A stretch of DNA of 32,170 bases from Rickettsiales bacterium (lineage in GTDB: Bacteria; Pseudomonadota; Alphaproteobacteria; Rickettsiales; UBA1997), in contig SYAR01000025.1 of assembly GCA_005787525.1 (NCBI GenBank), positions 1 through 32,170 of the forward strand, in the 5' to 3' direction. Below the pieces are notes generated by a model. It was given only the letters and a program-made list of their open reading frames with translations, did no database searches and was not told the origin of the DNA. Below, in pieces: positions 15,781 through 23,251 of the stretch; position 1 is the stretch's first letter, and the number at the start of each line of letters is the position of its first letter. A program made the position numbers and the translations under genes.

Positions 15781-16264
15781 TTTTCGGAAGAATTTGATAT
15801 TTTTTTAAAGTTTTTAAATCAATATAATCCAAAGTTTTTGAGTTGGTTGATTCTAATTTTATTTGGGGAGCGACGCCTGCTTCGTGAGCTTCGAGCCAAC
15901 GCAAAGCACAAAGGCACCAAAAATCTCCTGCCTTTAAGCCCTTGAAATTGTAGTGCGGAGCTGGAGTTATCAAATCATTACCTCTTGATAAGGTGAATTG
16001 CAAAAACTCTTCGGTGATTTGAGCACAAACAACGTGAGTGCCAACATCTTGAATATTGGTGTGGCAAAAACCGTCGCGAAAATAACCGGTGACGGGGTCG
16101 AGACAGCATGATTCGAGTTTGGTGCCAAGTACATTTTGAGCATTTTCTTTGAAATTTTTATTTGGAATTTTTGTCATATTTTCGAGCGCATTTGAGTTAT
16201 TTGAAAATAAAATTATCAATAAAATATTGAAAAAAATTATTTGTTGAATTTTTTTTAATGTCAT
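15776..16264 (-). CDS. DUF2237 family protein with a signal peptide
   Basis: Residues about 45-160 are a DUF2237 domain: NVLGTKLESCCLDPVTGYFRDGFC, DVGTHVVCAQITEEFL, FKGLKAGDFWCLCALRWLEAHEAG. The shared cysteines (C53, C54, C67 and the CLC pair) are kept; the biochemical role of the family is unknown. What is unusual is the N-terminus: KKIQQIIFFNILLIILFSNNSNA is a typical signal peptide with a cleavage site after SNA, so the protein would be periplasmic, whereas relatives I know of are about 120 residues and cytoplasmic. A later start at Met30 would remove it, but the ATG at 16264-16262 overlaps the TGA of the DUF2256 gene (ATGA), which supports the long form. Third gene of the photolyase unit. 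Confidence 0.85.
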   Translation of the reverse strand: MTLKKIQQIIFFNILLIILFSNNSNALENMTKIPNKNFKENAQNVLGTKLESCCLDPVTGYFRDGFCHTNIQDVGTHVVCAQITEEFLQFTLSRGNDLITPAPHYNFKGLKAGDFWCLCALRWLEAHEAGVAPQIKLESTNSKTLDYIDLKTLKKYQILPKK

Positions 16265-16398
16265 TTTTTTATTTTTTTACATTTTTCTGAACAAAATTTA
16301 ACATTGTCCCAAACTTTCTCCCACTTCTTTCGCCACGCAAAAGGTCTTTGGCATTTTTGGCAAATTTTTTGCGGTAAATTAAGTTTTTTATGAGCCAT
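16261..16398 (-). CDS. DUF2256 family zinc-ribbon small protein
   Basis: A 45-residue gene that begins at ATG 16398-16396, only two bases after the photolyase stop, and ends with a TGA that overlaps the start of the DUF2237 gene. The product contains KICQKCQRPFAWRKKWEKVW followed by DNVKFCSEKC. The two C-x2-C/C-x3-C pairs around the W-R-K-K-W core are the hallmark of DUF2256, a tiny zinc-ribbon-like family that, as I recall, is often found next to photolyase/cryptochrome genes. It is highly basic and could bind nucleic acid or partner protein; its function is unknown. The tight spacing on both sides makes cotranscription and coupled translation very likely. Confidence 0.9.
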   Translation of the reverse strand: MAHKKLNLPQKICQKCQRPFAWRKKWEKVWDNVKFCSEKCKKIKK

Positions 16399-16400
16399 TT

Positions 16401-17849
16401 TTAAGTTAATTTATCTTCGTCGCTAATTTTTGGAAGTGCCTTAAAAGTGCTTAGTGCCAAGTCTCGCGACTCATCAATTTTTACAATCGGATGCGGATAA
16501 TTTTTGCCTAATTTAATTCCTGAATTTTGTAAAATTTCTGTCGAAGCTTCCCACGGTTTGTATAAAAATTTTGCTGGTAAATTTTTTAATTCGGGCACAA
16601 ATTTTCGCGTATATTCGCCCTCGGGATCGAATTTTTCGCCTTGTAGAATCGGATTAAAAATGCGGAAATATGGCGCCGCGTCGGCTCCGCTTCCAGCCAC
16701 CCATTGCCAACTCGCCGAGTTGCTCGCTAAATCGGCATCGACCAAACAATCCCAAAACCATTTTTCACCCAAACGCCAATCGAGCAATAAATTTTTTACT
16801 AAAAATGAACCGACGATCATGCGCACGCGATTATGCATTTGACCAGTTTGCCACAACTCTCGCATGCCGGCGTCAACTATCGGATAACCGGTTTGCCCTT
16901 TACGCCAAGCCTTTAAAAAATTTTCATTTTTTTGCCATAAAAAATTATCAAAACGTGGTTGAAAATTTTTGTCGGGCAAATGCGGAAAATGAAAAAGTAA
17001 ATAATATGAAAATTCACGCCAGCCGAGCTCGCTTAAAAAATGATCGAGATTTAATTCGCCGGTTTTTTCACGATAATTTTCTTGAGAAAAATGCCAAATT
17101 TGATGCGGAGAAATTTCGCCAAAATGTAAGTGCGGAGATAGGCGAGAGACATTATTTTGCGACGGAAAATTGCGTCCATCTTTGTAATTTTTTAAATTAT
17201 TTTTGACAAAATTTTGCATTTTTTTGTAAGCAAAATCTTCGCCAATTTGCCAATAATTTTTCATCTCTTGATCCCATTTTATTGTCGGCAAAAGTGGCAA
17301 ATTTTTTAATTTAATTTTGTTATTTTCGTCGTAAAAAATTTTAAAATTTTCAGGTTTTTTTAAAGGTTTTCGTGGTGCAGTTTTTTGCAAGCAACCTTTG
17401 CGGTAGTAAGGCGTAAAGACTTTATAAGGCGTTTGATCGCTTTTCAAAACTTCATGCGGTTCCCACAAAAGCGAGGCGTTAAAACTTTGGGCAATAATAT
17501 TTTTTTGTTTAAAAAATGATTTTATTTCACGATCTTTTTCGATTCGCAGAGGTTCATAACAGCGATTCCAAAAAATTCCCGAAATTTCAAATTTCTCAAC
17601 TAAATTTTTTAAAATTTCTTTGGATTCTCCGCAATAAAAATTTAATTTATTATCGAGAGATTTATTTAAAGAATCTAAGCTGTGATGAAGCCACCATTTG
17701 CTCGCTGAGCCAATTTTCCTATTTTCGCCAATTTGTTCTTCAAAAATATAAATCGGCATGACGATGCCATTTTCAATCGCCGAGAGCAAGGCGGGATTGT
17801 CGCTAATTCGCAAATCTTGACGAAACCACATAATAAATTTTTTAGACAT
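16401..17849 (-). CDS. phr: deoxyribodipyrimidine photo-lyase (class I CPD photolyase)
   Basis: Uses blue/near-UV light and FADH- to split cyclobutane pyrimidine dimers in DNA. 482 residues, the usual length. The N-terminal antenna domain starts KKFIMWFRQDLRISDNPAL. The FAD-binding helical domain has HLHFGEISP near residue 240, GWREFSYYLLFHFP, GQTGYPIVDAGMRELWQTG, MHNRVRMIVGSFLVKNLL, and around residues 360-400 WFWDCLVDADLASN, WQWVAGSGADAAPYFRIFNP, including the tryptophans of the electron-transfer chain. Asn in DADLASN fits a photolyase rather than a plant-type cryptochrome. It leads a minus-strand unit with DUF2256 and DUF2237 and is divergent from the ABC ATPase gene, 65 bases away. A photolyase implies exposure to sunlight. 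Confidence 0.95.
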   Translation of the reverse strand: MSKKFIMWFRQDLRISDNPALLSAIENGIVMPIYIFEEQIGENRKIGSASKWWLHHSLDSLNKSLDNKLNFYCGESKEILKNLVEKFEISGIFWNRCYEPLRIEKDREIKSFFKQKNIIAQSFNASLLWEPHEVLKSDQTPYKVFTPYYRKGCLQKTAPRKPLKKPENFKIFYDENNKIKLKNLPLLPTIKWDQEMKNYWQIGEDFAYKKMQNFVKNNLKNYKDGRNFPSQNNVSRLSPHLHFGEISPHQIWHFSQENYREKTGELNLDHFLSELGWREFSYYLLFHFPHLPDKNFQPRFDNFLWQKNENFLKAWRKGQTGYPIVDAGMRELWQTGQMHNRVRMIVGSFLVKNLLLDWRLGEKWFWDCLVDADLASNSASWQWVAGSGADAAPYFRIFNPILQGEKFDPEGEYTRKFVPELKNLPAKFLYKPWEASTEILQNSGIKLGKNYPHPIVKIDESRDLALSTFKALPKISDEDKLT

Positions 17850-17914
17850 AAATAATAAAACTAATTTGATTTTTTGATAAAAAGAATAAGAATTATAAAA
17901 AAATTTTATAAAAA

Positions 17915-19384
17915 ATGCTTCTAAAAATTAACAATCTCAATATTAGTTTTGTAAATCGCAACCAACAAGAAAATTTAGTGGTTAAAAATTTTTGTTGCGA
18001 ACTTAAACCCGCTAAAATTTGTGCATTGGTTGGGCAAAGCGGATCAGGAAAATCAATCATCGCCCTCGCTATTTTAAGATTGTTAAATAACGCAAAAATT
18101 AGTGGCGAAATTTTATTTGAAAATCAAAATTTATTGCAACTTGACGAAAAATCTTTGCAAAAAATTCGTGGCAAAAAAATCGGTTTTATTTTTCAGGATC
18201 CAAATACCGCACTTAATCCTCTTCATAAAATTGGCAAACAAATTGAGGAGGCGATTAAAATTCATAATCCTAAAATTTCTAAAAATGAATTGAAAAAACA
18301 TTTGCATAGTTTGATGAGAGATGTTGAGCTCGATGCTCTGATTCCTAGGTTAAATTGTTATCCTCATCAACTTTCGGGTGGACAAAAACAACGAGTAATG
18401 ATTGCGATTGCAATTGCTAATAATCCACAAATTATTATTGCCGATGAGCCAACGACAGCGCTTGATGTTGTAGTGCAAAATGAAATTTTAAAATTGTTAA
18501 AAAATTTATCAAAAAATTTAAATATTGCCATTTTATTAATAAGTCACAATCGCAAAGCGGTGGCAAAATTGGCGGATGAAATTATTGAAATTGGTGAGAA
18601 AAATATTAATTTAGAAATTGCACGAAATATTGAAAATAAAGGCTTTGAAGCTAATAATAAAATTTTAGAAGTAAAAAACTTAACGGTCAAACATAAAGAA
18701 TTTTTTGCTAATAAAAATTTAAATTTTTCTTTAAACACTCAGCAAAATTTGGGGATAATTGGCGAAAGCGGATCGGGTAAATCAACACTCGCCAAAGCTT
18801 TGGTTAATTTAATAAAATTTGACGGAGAAGTAAATTTATTTGGTGATAAAAATTGGCAAAAAAATAGCGTAGAATTGCGTCGTAAAATTCAAATAATTTT
18901 TCAAGATCCATATTCGAGTTTGAACCCGCGGATGAAGGTTTGCGACATTATTGCCGAAGGTTTAATAATTCATAAAATTGCTTCTAAAAATTTTGAAAAA
19001 GATGTTCGCGGAATAATGCAAAAAATGAAGCTTGATGAAATTTTATTTAATAAATTTCCGCATCAACTTTCGGGCGGACAAAGACAGAGAGTGGCTTTGG
19101 CACGAAGTTTAATTTTAAATCCAGAAATTTTAATTTTGGATGAGCCGACTTCGGCACTTGATTTTGCTACGCAAAATGACATTTTGAATTTATTAATTTC
19201 GATTCAAAAACATCAAAAAATTTCTTATATTTTAATTTCACATGATTTAGAAGTGATTGCCAAAATGAGCGATTTTATTGCAGTTCTAAAAGATGGTGAA
19301 ATCGTTGAATATCAAGACGCGAACACTATTTTTTCCAAGCCAAAAAATGAATATGTTAAAACCTTAATTGCATTAGGTTTGTAA
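17915..19384 (+). CDS. ABC transporter ATPase with two nucleotide-binding domains (YejF/oligopeptide type)
   Basis: 489 residues made of two fused ATPase domains. Domain 1: Walker A GQSGSGKS at 40-47, Q-loop FQDPNTALNPL, signature LSGGQKQR near 153-160, Walker B IIIADEPTTALD, switch His in LLISHN. Domain 2: Walker A GESGSGKST near 283-291, FQDPYSSLNPR, LSGGQRQR near 384-391, ILILDEPTSALD, ILISHD. All catalytic elements are intact in both. The S-S/T-A-L-N-P Q-loop and domain pairing match the dipeptide/oligopeptide group such as YejF, GsiA or DdpD-DdpF fusions. No permease or substrate-binding gene is nearby, so its transporter must be encoded elsewhere. The terminal region is shorter than in YejF (about 530). 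Confidence 0.9.
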   Translation: MLLKINNLNISFVNRNQQENLVVKNFCCELKPAKICALVGQSGSGKSIIALAILRLLNNAKISGEILFENQNLLQLDEKSLQKIRGKKIGFIFQDPNTALNPLHKIGKQIEEAIKIHNPKISKNELKKHLHSLMRDVELDALIPRLNCYPHQLSGGQKQRVMIAIAIANNPQIIIADEPTTALDVVVQNEILKLLKNLSKNLNIAILLISHNRKAVAKLADEIIEIGEKNINLEIARNIENKGFEANNKILEVKNLTVKHKEFFANKNLNFSLNTQQNLGIIGESGSGKSTLAKALVNLIKFDGEVNLFGDKNWQKNSVELRRKIQIIFQDPYSSLNPRMKVCDIIAEGLIIHKIASKNFEKDVRGIMQKMKLDEILFNKFPHQLSGGQRQRVALARSLILNPEILILDEPTSALDFATQNDILNLLISIQKHQKISYILISHDLEVIAKMSDFIAVLKDGEIVEYQDANTIFSKPKNEYVKTLIALGL

Positions 19385-19413
19385 TTTTCATTACCTTATA
19401 GGGTTCGCTTGAG

Positions 19414-19593
19414 TTAATCCGCTATTTTTGCTTTCAATTCACTCAAAACTTGCGGTATTATTTTTTGCAAATTACGTAAATTTTTTAATTTATTTGGTGG
19501 CATTTCAACTAATTTTTTAAATGCTTCGGAGACTTCTCTTATCTCGGTTTGATTTATTTTTCGGCAAAAAAAAATTTTTTTGCTCTCATTCAT
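19414..19593 (-). CDS. possible small protein, 59 residues
   Basis: ATG at 19593-19591 opens a 59-codon frame ending with TAA at 19416-19414. The product is basic and helical (KLVEMPPNKLKNLRNLQKII, PQVLSELKAKIAD at the end), with one cysteine and no membrane segment. Its codon pattern (A/T in third positions, ordinary amino acid mixture) resembles real genes of the window. It fills most of the 333-base gap between the ABC ATPase and the Hsp20-like gene. No strong ribosome binding site is seen before the ATG. I recognise no family; it could be a DNA-binding or antitoxin-like protein, or the tail of a decayed gene. The rest of the gap (19594-19717) shows nothing I can name. Confidence 0.4.
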   Translation of the reverse strand: MNESKKIFFCRKINQTEIREVSEAFKKLVEMPPNKLKNLRNLQKIIPQVLSELKAKIAD

Positions 19594-19717
19594 TCAACTT
19601 AGAAAGAAGTTTTTGTTTAAAAAAATGAGGACATTGCATATTTATTATTGTAAATTACTTTTAAAAACTCATCCCAATTATGTATTTTTGATTATAAATA
19701 AAATGACCACATAAACA

Positions 19718-20383
19718 TTATTTTTTGTTTTTATTTTTTTTCGCAGAATTTTCTGAATTTTTAACAATTTTTTTAAACAATTTTACCGAAATTTTTTCAT
19801 TATTTTTTATGATTTCTGGAGAAATTTTTTCATCATATTCGGGTAAATAATTGGCGTAATAAAAATCAGCATTTGAGTTTGACTGGATTGATTGCTCCTC
19901 ATTTTTAGCGCTTAAAATTTCAGCTTTTTTTGAGCTAAAAATTAAATAATTTTTTTCGATTAAAACATTAATTTCTTCGGGTTTGATTCCCAAAAATTTT
20001 AATTCAAAATTATGTGATTTTTCATCTTCAAAATGTTGAAGAGAAGCTTGAATTTTTGATGAATTAGAATTTTCTAAAATTTTATTATTTTCTTCAAATG
20101 CTTGTCGCATCATTTTGCGGTGAGTCTTGAAGGCTCTTTCCATTCTTTTATGCATTTCATCAAAATCGGCAAAAAAATCTGCTTCAAAATCTTCGTCAAA
20201 ATCATGAAAAAAACGAGAGTGATATCTTTTTTTATAAGGGTTTTGATCATGATTCTGTTGGCATGAATAGGTTAAGAGCGAACCGATGATTAAAAAAATT
20301 GAAGCAAAAGTAATTTTTGATGAAATGATTTTTTTGAAGGCTTTTTTGATAACAAAGCTTTTATTGTCGTTGAGTTTTTGCAT
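19718..20383 (-). CDS. membrane-anchored Hsp20-like (alpha-crystallin domain) protein
   Basis: 221 residues. A basic N-terminus (VIKKAFKKIISSK) precedes one membrane helix at about 24-40; C41 follows LLTYS and could be a poor lipoprotein site. Residues 53-77 are rich in Phe, Asp and His (RFFHDFDEDFEADFF), then an amphipathic helix (DEMHKRMERAFKTHRKMMRQAF). Residues about 122-205 resemble an alpha-crystallin domain: FELKFLGIKPEEINVLIEKN, YLIFSSKK, then a gap and YANYLPEYDEKISPEIIKNN followed by KISVKLFKK, matching the beta-strand pattern of small heat-shock proteins (holdases). The orientation would put this domain in the periplasm. The C-terminus is Lys/Asn-rich. Divergent from queE. Identification rests on pattern only; an unrelated beta-sandwich is possible. 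Confidence 0.6.
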   Translation of the reverse strand: MQKLNDNKSFVIKKAFKKIISSKITFASIFLIIGSLLTYSCQQNHDQNPYKKRYHSRFFHDFDEDFEADFFADFDEMHKRMERAFKTHRKMMRQAFEENNKILENSNSSKIQASLQHFEDEKSHNFELKFLGIKPEEINVLIEKNYLIFSSKKAEILSAKNEEQSIQSNSNADFYYANYLPEYDEKISPEIIKNNEKISVKLFKKIVKNSENSAKKNKNKK

Positions 20384-20459
20384 AATTAAAAAAATTTTGT
20401 TGATGATTTTTTGTAATAATTTATCATTTAGTTTGCAAAAAAAATATTTTCAAGAGTCT

Positions 20460-21140
20460 ATGTTTGGTAAAAATAAAATTTTAAAAATTGAGCAACATGC
20501 CGGCGATTTTTTGGATGTTCAAGAAATATTCCCAACCCTTCAGGGCGAAGGACCTTTCGTCGGGCAAGGGGCGATATTTATTCGCCTTGGCGGTTGCAAT
20601 TTAAAATGTAATTTTTGCGATACCGAATTTGATAGTTTTAAAAATTTTTCTTTAACCGAAATTTTACAAAAAGTTGTTGAACTCGCCAAAAATTCTCAAC
20701 AAAAAATTGTTCGAAAATTAGTGGTTATCACAGGCGGAGAGCCGATGCGTCAACCGATTGAAAAACTTTGTAAAGAATTAATTTTATTAAATTTTTTAGT
20801 GCAAATCGAAACTAACGGCACCATATTTCGAGAACTTTCACCTCAAGTTAAAATTATTTGTTCACCCAAAATTTCCAATCATAAATATCATATTTTACGT
20901 CCCGATATTTTGTCAAAAATTGATGCTTTAAAATTTATAATTTCGGCAAGTAATGAAGATTATTCTGGGGTCGGCGAAGTAGGGCAGTCTGGTCGCCAAG
21001 ATATTGCGATTTATGTTCAGCCGATGGATGAATATAATGAAATAAAGAATAAAGAAAATTTACAAAAATGTTTGGATCTTTGCGAAGAAAACGGCTATTT
21101 TCTTTCGCTTCAAACACATAAAGTTATTGGATTAAAATAA
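20460..21140 (+). CDS. queE: 7-carboxy-7-deazaguanine synthase (radical SAM)
   Basis: Makes 7-carboxy-7-deazaguanine from carboxy-tetrahydropterin in the queuosine tRNA-modification pathway. From the chosen start (ATG 20460-20462) it has 226 residues, close to the family length. EIFPTLQGEGPFVGQGAIFI is the QueE signature. CNLKCNFC gives the CX3CX2C motif at C46, C50 and C53 for the 4Fe-4S cluster, and VVITGGEP at 88-95 is the SAM-binding GGE motif. An earlier in-frame ATG at 20286 would add 58 hydrophobic residues and overlap the divergent Hsp20-like gene by almost 100 bases, so I reject it. An AAGAG element precedes the chosen ATG. Other queuosine genes are not in the window. Confidence 0.93.
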   Translation: MFGKNKILKIEQHAGDFLDVQEIFPTLQGEGPFVGQGAIFIRLGGCNLKCNFCDTEFDSFKNFSLTEILQKVVELAKNSQQKIVRKLVVITGGEPMRQPIEKLCKELILLNFLVQIETNGTIFRELSPQVKIICSPKISNHKYHILRPDILSKIDALKFIISASNEDYSGVGEVGQSGRQDIAIYVQPMDEYNEIKNKENLQKCLDLCEENGYFLSLQTHKVIGLK

Positions 21141-21161
21141 CGCAAATTTAATCGCACATAA

Positions 21162-23240
21162 TTATAATTTTTTGCAATAAATAAATTCAACAAAAATTAT
21201 CGCCACAAAATAACAAAATCCAATTAAGTAAAGCAAAAAATGATAGCCGTAGAGCATAGAAAAATACTCAAGAAGGCCACCAAAAAGAGCTCCAACCATA
21301 TTTAATCCAAAAGAAATTTCGGCATTATTTTGATAAGAAAAATGGTTTGAAAATATCAAATTGGCAAAAAAAATCGGCAATAATGAAATTAAAATTGCTG
21401 ATAAATATTTTAAATAAAAAGGTAATTCAATAATTGATTTCAAAGGAAAGAAAATTGAAATTGCAATGGCAAAAATCATTAAAAAATAAAGAATTTTCTT
21501 ATTAAAAATCAATTTCATTTTAGTTAAAATTGCCGAAGTTAAAGCGAGACCTAAAATGGCAACAAAAACTAGTGAATTAACAATCCAAGTTGATCCAAAA
21601 AGCAATTGGAAATTAATAATATTTTTAGTTTCCAGAAGCATAAAACCAGCACCTAAAAAAAACATGTGCCAAGGAATAATTTTTAAGAATTTTTGCCAAG
21701 ATAAATTTTTGTTATTCTCTTCCGCTTTATATTTTTTTAAAAATAAAAATACCGCTAAGCCACTTAACGATATAATGAATGAAATTATAGTTAAATATGA
21801 TCTTGGAATTAAGGGTTTAAATAAATAAGAAAACGGCCAATTGTCGGTTCCAACTTGATTTTCTGGATTGATTTCAGAAGTTTTTTTAAAAGATAATTTG
21901 GTTTTTTCTTTTATAAATCTAGCTTCATTGAAGTCGGCAATTTTATTGCCCCCCATTAAAAGTGCACTTTCGTCAATTTTTGAAGTAATCACCAAAACTT
22001 TATCAGGAAAATTTTGTTCTAATATTTTTGTTAATTTTTCAATCAACCAATCTTTGCGATAATTATTATAAAGCATCAACATACCATTTTCTTTTAAAAG
22101 AGATTTAGCTTTGGCAAAAGATTCTACCGTCATTAAATAGCTTTCTAGCCTTGTGTTTGAGCTGTTGGAAGCCAATGTTAAAGAATCAGTTAAGGCAAAA
22201 ATTATTAAATCATATTTTTTGTCTTTTTGATTTTCGATAAAATTTCTGCCATCGGCTATGGTAATTTTAACTCGCGGATCGCTATATGGCTTAAGTGGAT
22301 GATATTCCTTGCCAATTTCGACTAATCTCGGTTCGATATCAACGGCGTCAATATTTTTTACGTTATGCTGTAATGCAATCGAAGCATCTTGACCGCTTCC
22401 AGCTCCTATTATCAAAACATCATCATATTGTGGATTTTTAAATGAATCATAAGGTATTCGATAAAACCACAATTTTGGTTTTTTTTCCATGGCTTGATGC
22501 CCTGTTTTATTGGTGAATATATGATAATATTCATCTTTTTTAAATTCCGTCAATTTGATAAAATAATATTTTGACCACCAAGAATTTTCATGAATAATAT
22601 TTAAAAATAGCGCAAAAGAAATTACTAATATCCAAACAAAAATTGAGTCATATTTTTTGTTTTTTGTTGGATTTTTGTGAGTGCGATTGATGATAAGCCA
22701 CAAAATAAAAGTAATGGAAATCCAATACATAAATCCCAATTCAAAATAAGAAAGAATGTTGAATGCTATAACACCAACAAGGCTTCCAAGTAGATCAAAA
22801 ATATAGGCATCAATTGATTTTTCGAAATTACGAAATGCCAATTTTAATTGTTGACCGAGGATTAAAAATAAAAAAGCAACAAATGAAAAAATAAAAATTA
22901 CAATTAGCCAGCTTGGTATTTTGTATTCACCTACGAAGTCTTGAAACATTAACATCTCGCTTTCCAAAGCATTAATCACTAAAAGTTGAGAGTTTAGAAT
23001 TAATAATAAAATCAATATTAAAGGGGGAAACAAATTAAATAGATTTCTTCTTATGCTCAGTAAACATCCGCCTCCAACGCCAAAAAAACTCGCTAATAAA
23101 ATTATGTTTGAATAGAAGCTAATTGATACAATTGTTGCACTTATGTAACGAATTAAAGTTAATTCAAAAAATAAAATCAAAAAACTAATTATAAAAATTT
23201 TTGAACAATTTTTATTAATAAAATTATTGATAAAAACCAT
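21162..23240 (-). CDS. polytopic membrane protein with a spermidine-synthase-like SAM domain
   Basis: 692 residues in three parts. About six membrane helices (residues 12-220) come first. A Rossmann SAM-binding domain follows (about 260-440) with VLIIGAGSGQDASIALQHNV near 270-290, VDIEPRLVEIG, and ITIADGRNFI. About seven more helices (480-690) include FFLGAGFMLLETKNIINFQL. The middle part is homologous to polyamine aminopropyltransferases (SpeE). However, the segment that reads D-S-T-D-P in SpeE reads A-L-T-D-S here (YDLIIFALTDSL), so the usual catalytic Asp is replaced by Ala. This pattern occurs in a family of membrane SpeE-like proteins of unknown function. It is the last gene of the gshA-containing minus-strand unit, 11 bases after the rluB stop. 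Confidence 0.8.
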   Translation of the reverse strand: MVFINNFINKNCSKIFIISFLILFFELTLIRYISATIVSISFYSNIILLASFFGVGGGCLLSIRRNLFNLFPPLILILLLILNSQLLVINALESEMLMFQDFVGEYKIPSWLIVIFIFSFVAFLFLILGQQLKLAFRNFEKSIDAYIFDLLGSLVGVIAFNILSYFELGFMYWISITFILWLIINRTHKNPTKNKKYDSIFVWILVISFALFLNIIHENSWWSKYYFIKLTEFKKDEYYHIFTNKTGHQAMEKKPKLWFYRIPYDSFKNPQYDDVLIIGAGSGQDASIALQHNVKNIDAVDIEPRLVEIGKEYHPLKPYSDPRVKITIADGRNFIENQKDKKYDLIIFALTDSLTLASNSSNTRLESYLMTVESFAKAKSLLKENGMLMLYNNYRKDWLIEKLTKILEQNFPDKVLVITSKIDESALLMGGNKIADFNEARFIKEKTKLSFKKTSEINPENQVGTDNWPFSYLFKPLIPRSYLTIISFIISLSGLAVFLFLKKYKAEENNKNLSWQKFLKIIPWHMFFLGAGFMLLETKNIINFQLLFGSTWIVNSLVFVAILGLALTSAILTKMKLIFNKKILYFLMIFAIAISIFFPLKSIIELPFYLKYLSAILISLLPIFFANLIFSNHFSYQNNAEISFGLNMVGALFGGLLEYFSMLYGYHFLLYLIGFCYFVAIIFVEFIYCKKL

Positions 23241-23251
23241 TTATATTTTGA

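Noticed and set aside
16504-17206. Plus-strand open frames of 112 and 178 codons opposite the photolyase gene
   Set aside because: They are antisense shadows of a clearly conserved photolyase and show no family resemblance.
20286-20459. Longer queE start adding 58 N-terminal residues
   Set aside because: The extension overlaps the divergent Hsp20-like gene, is hydrophobic and absent from the QueE family; the ATG at 20460 gives the expected length.
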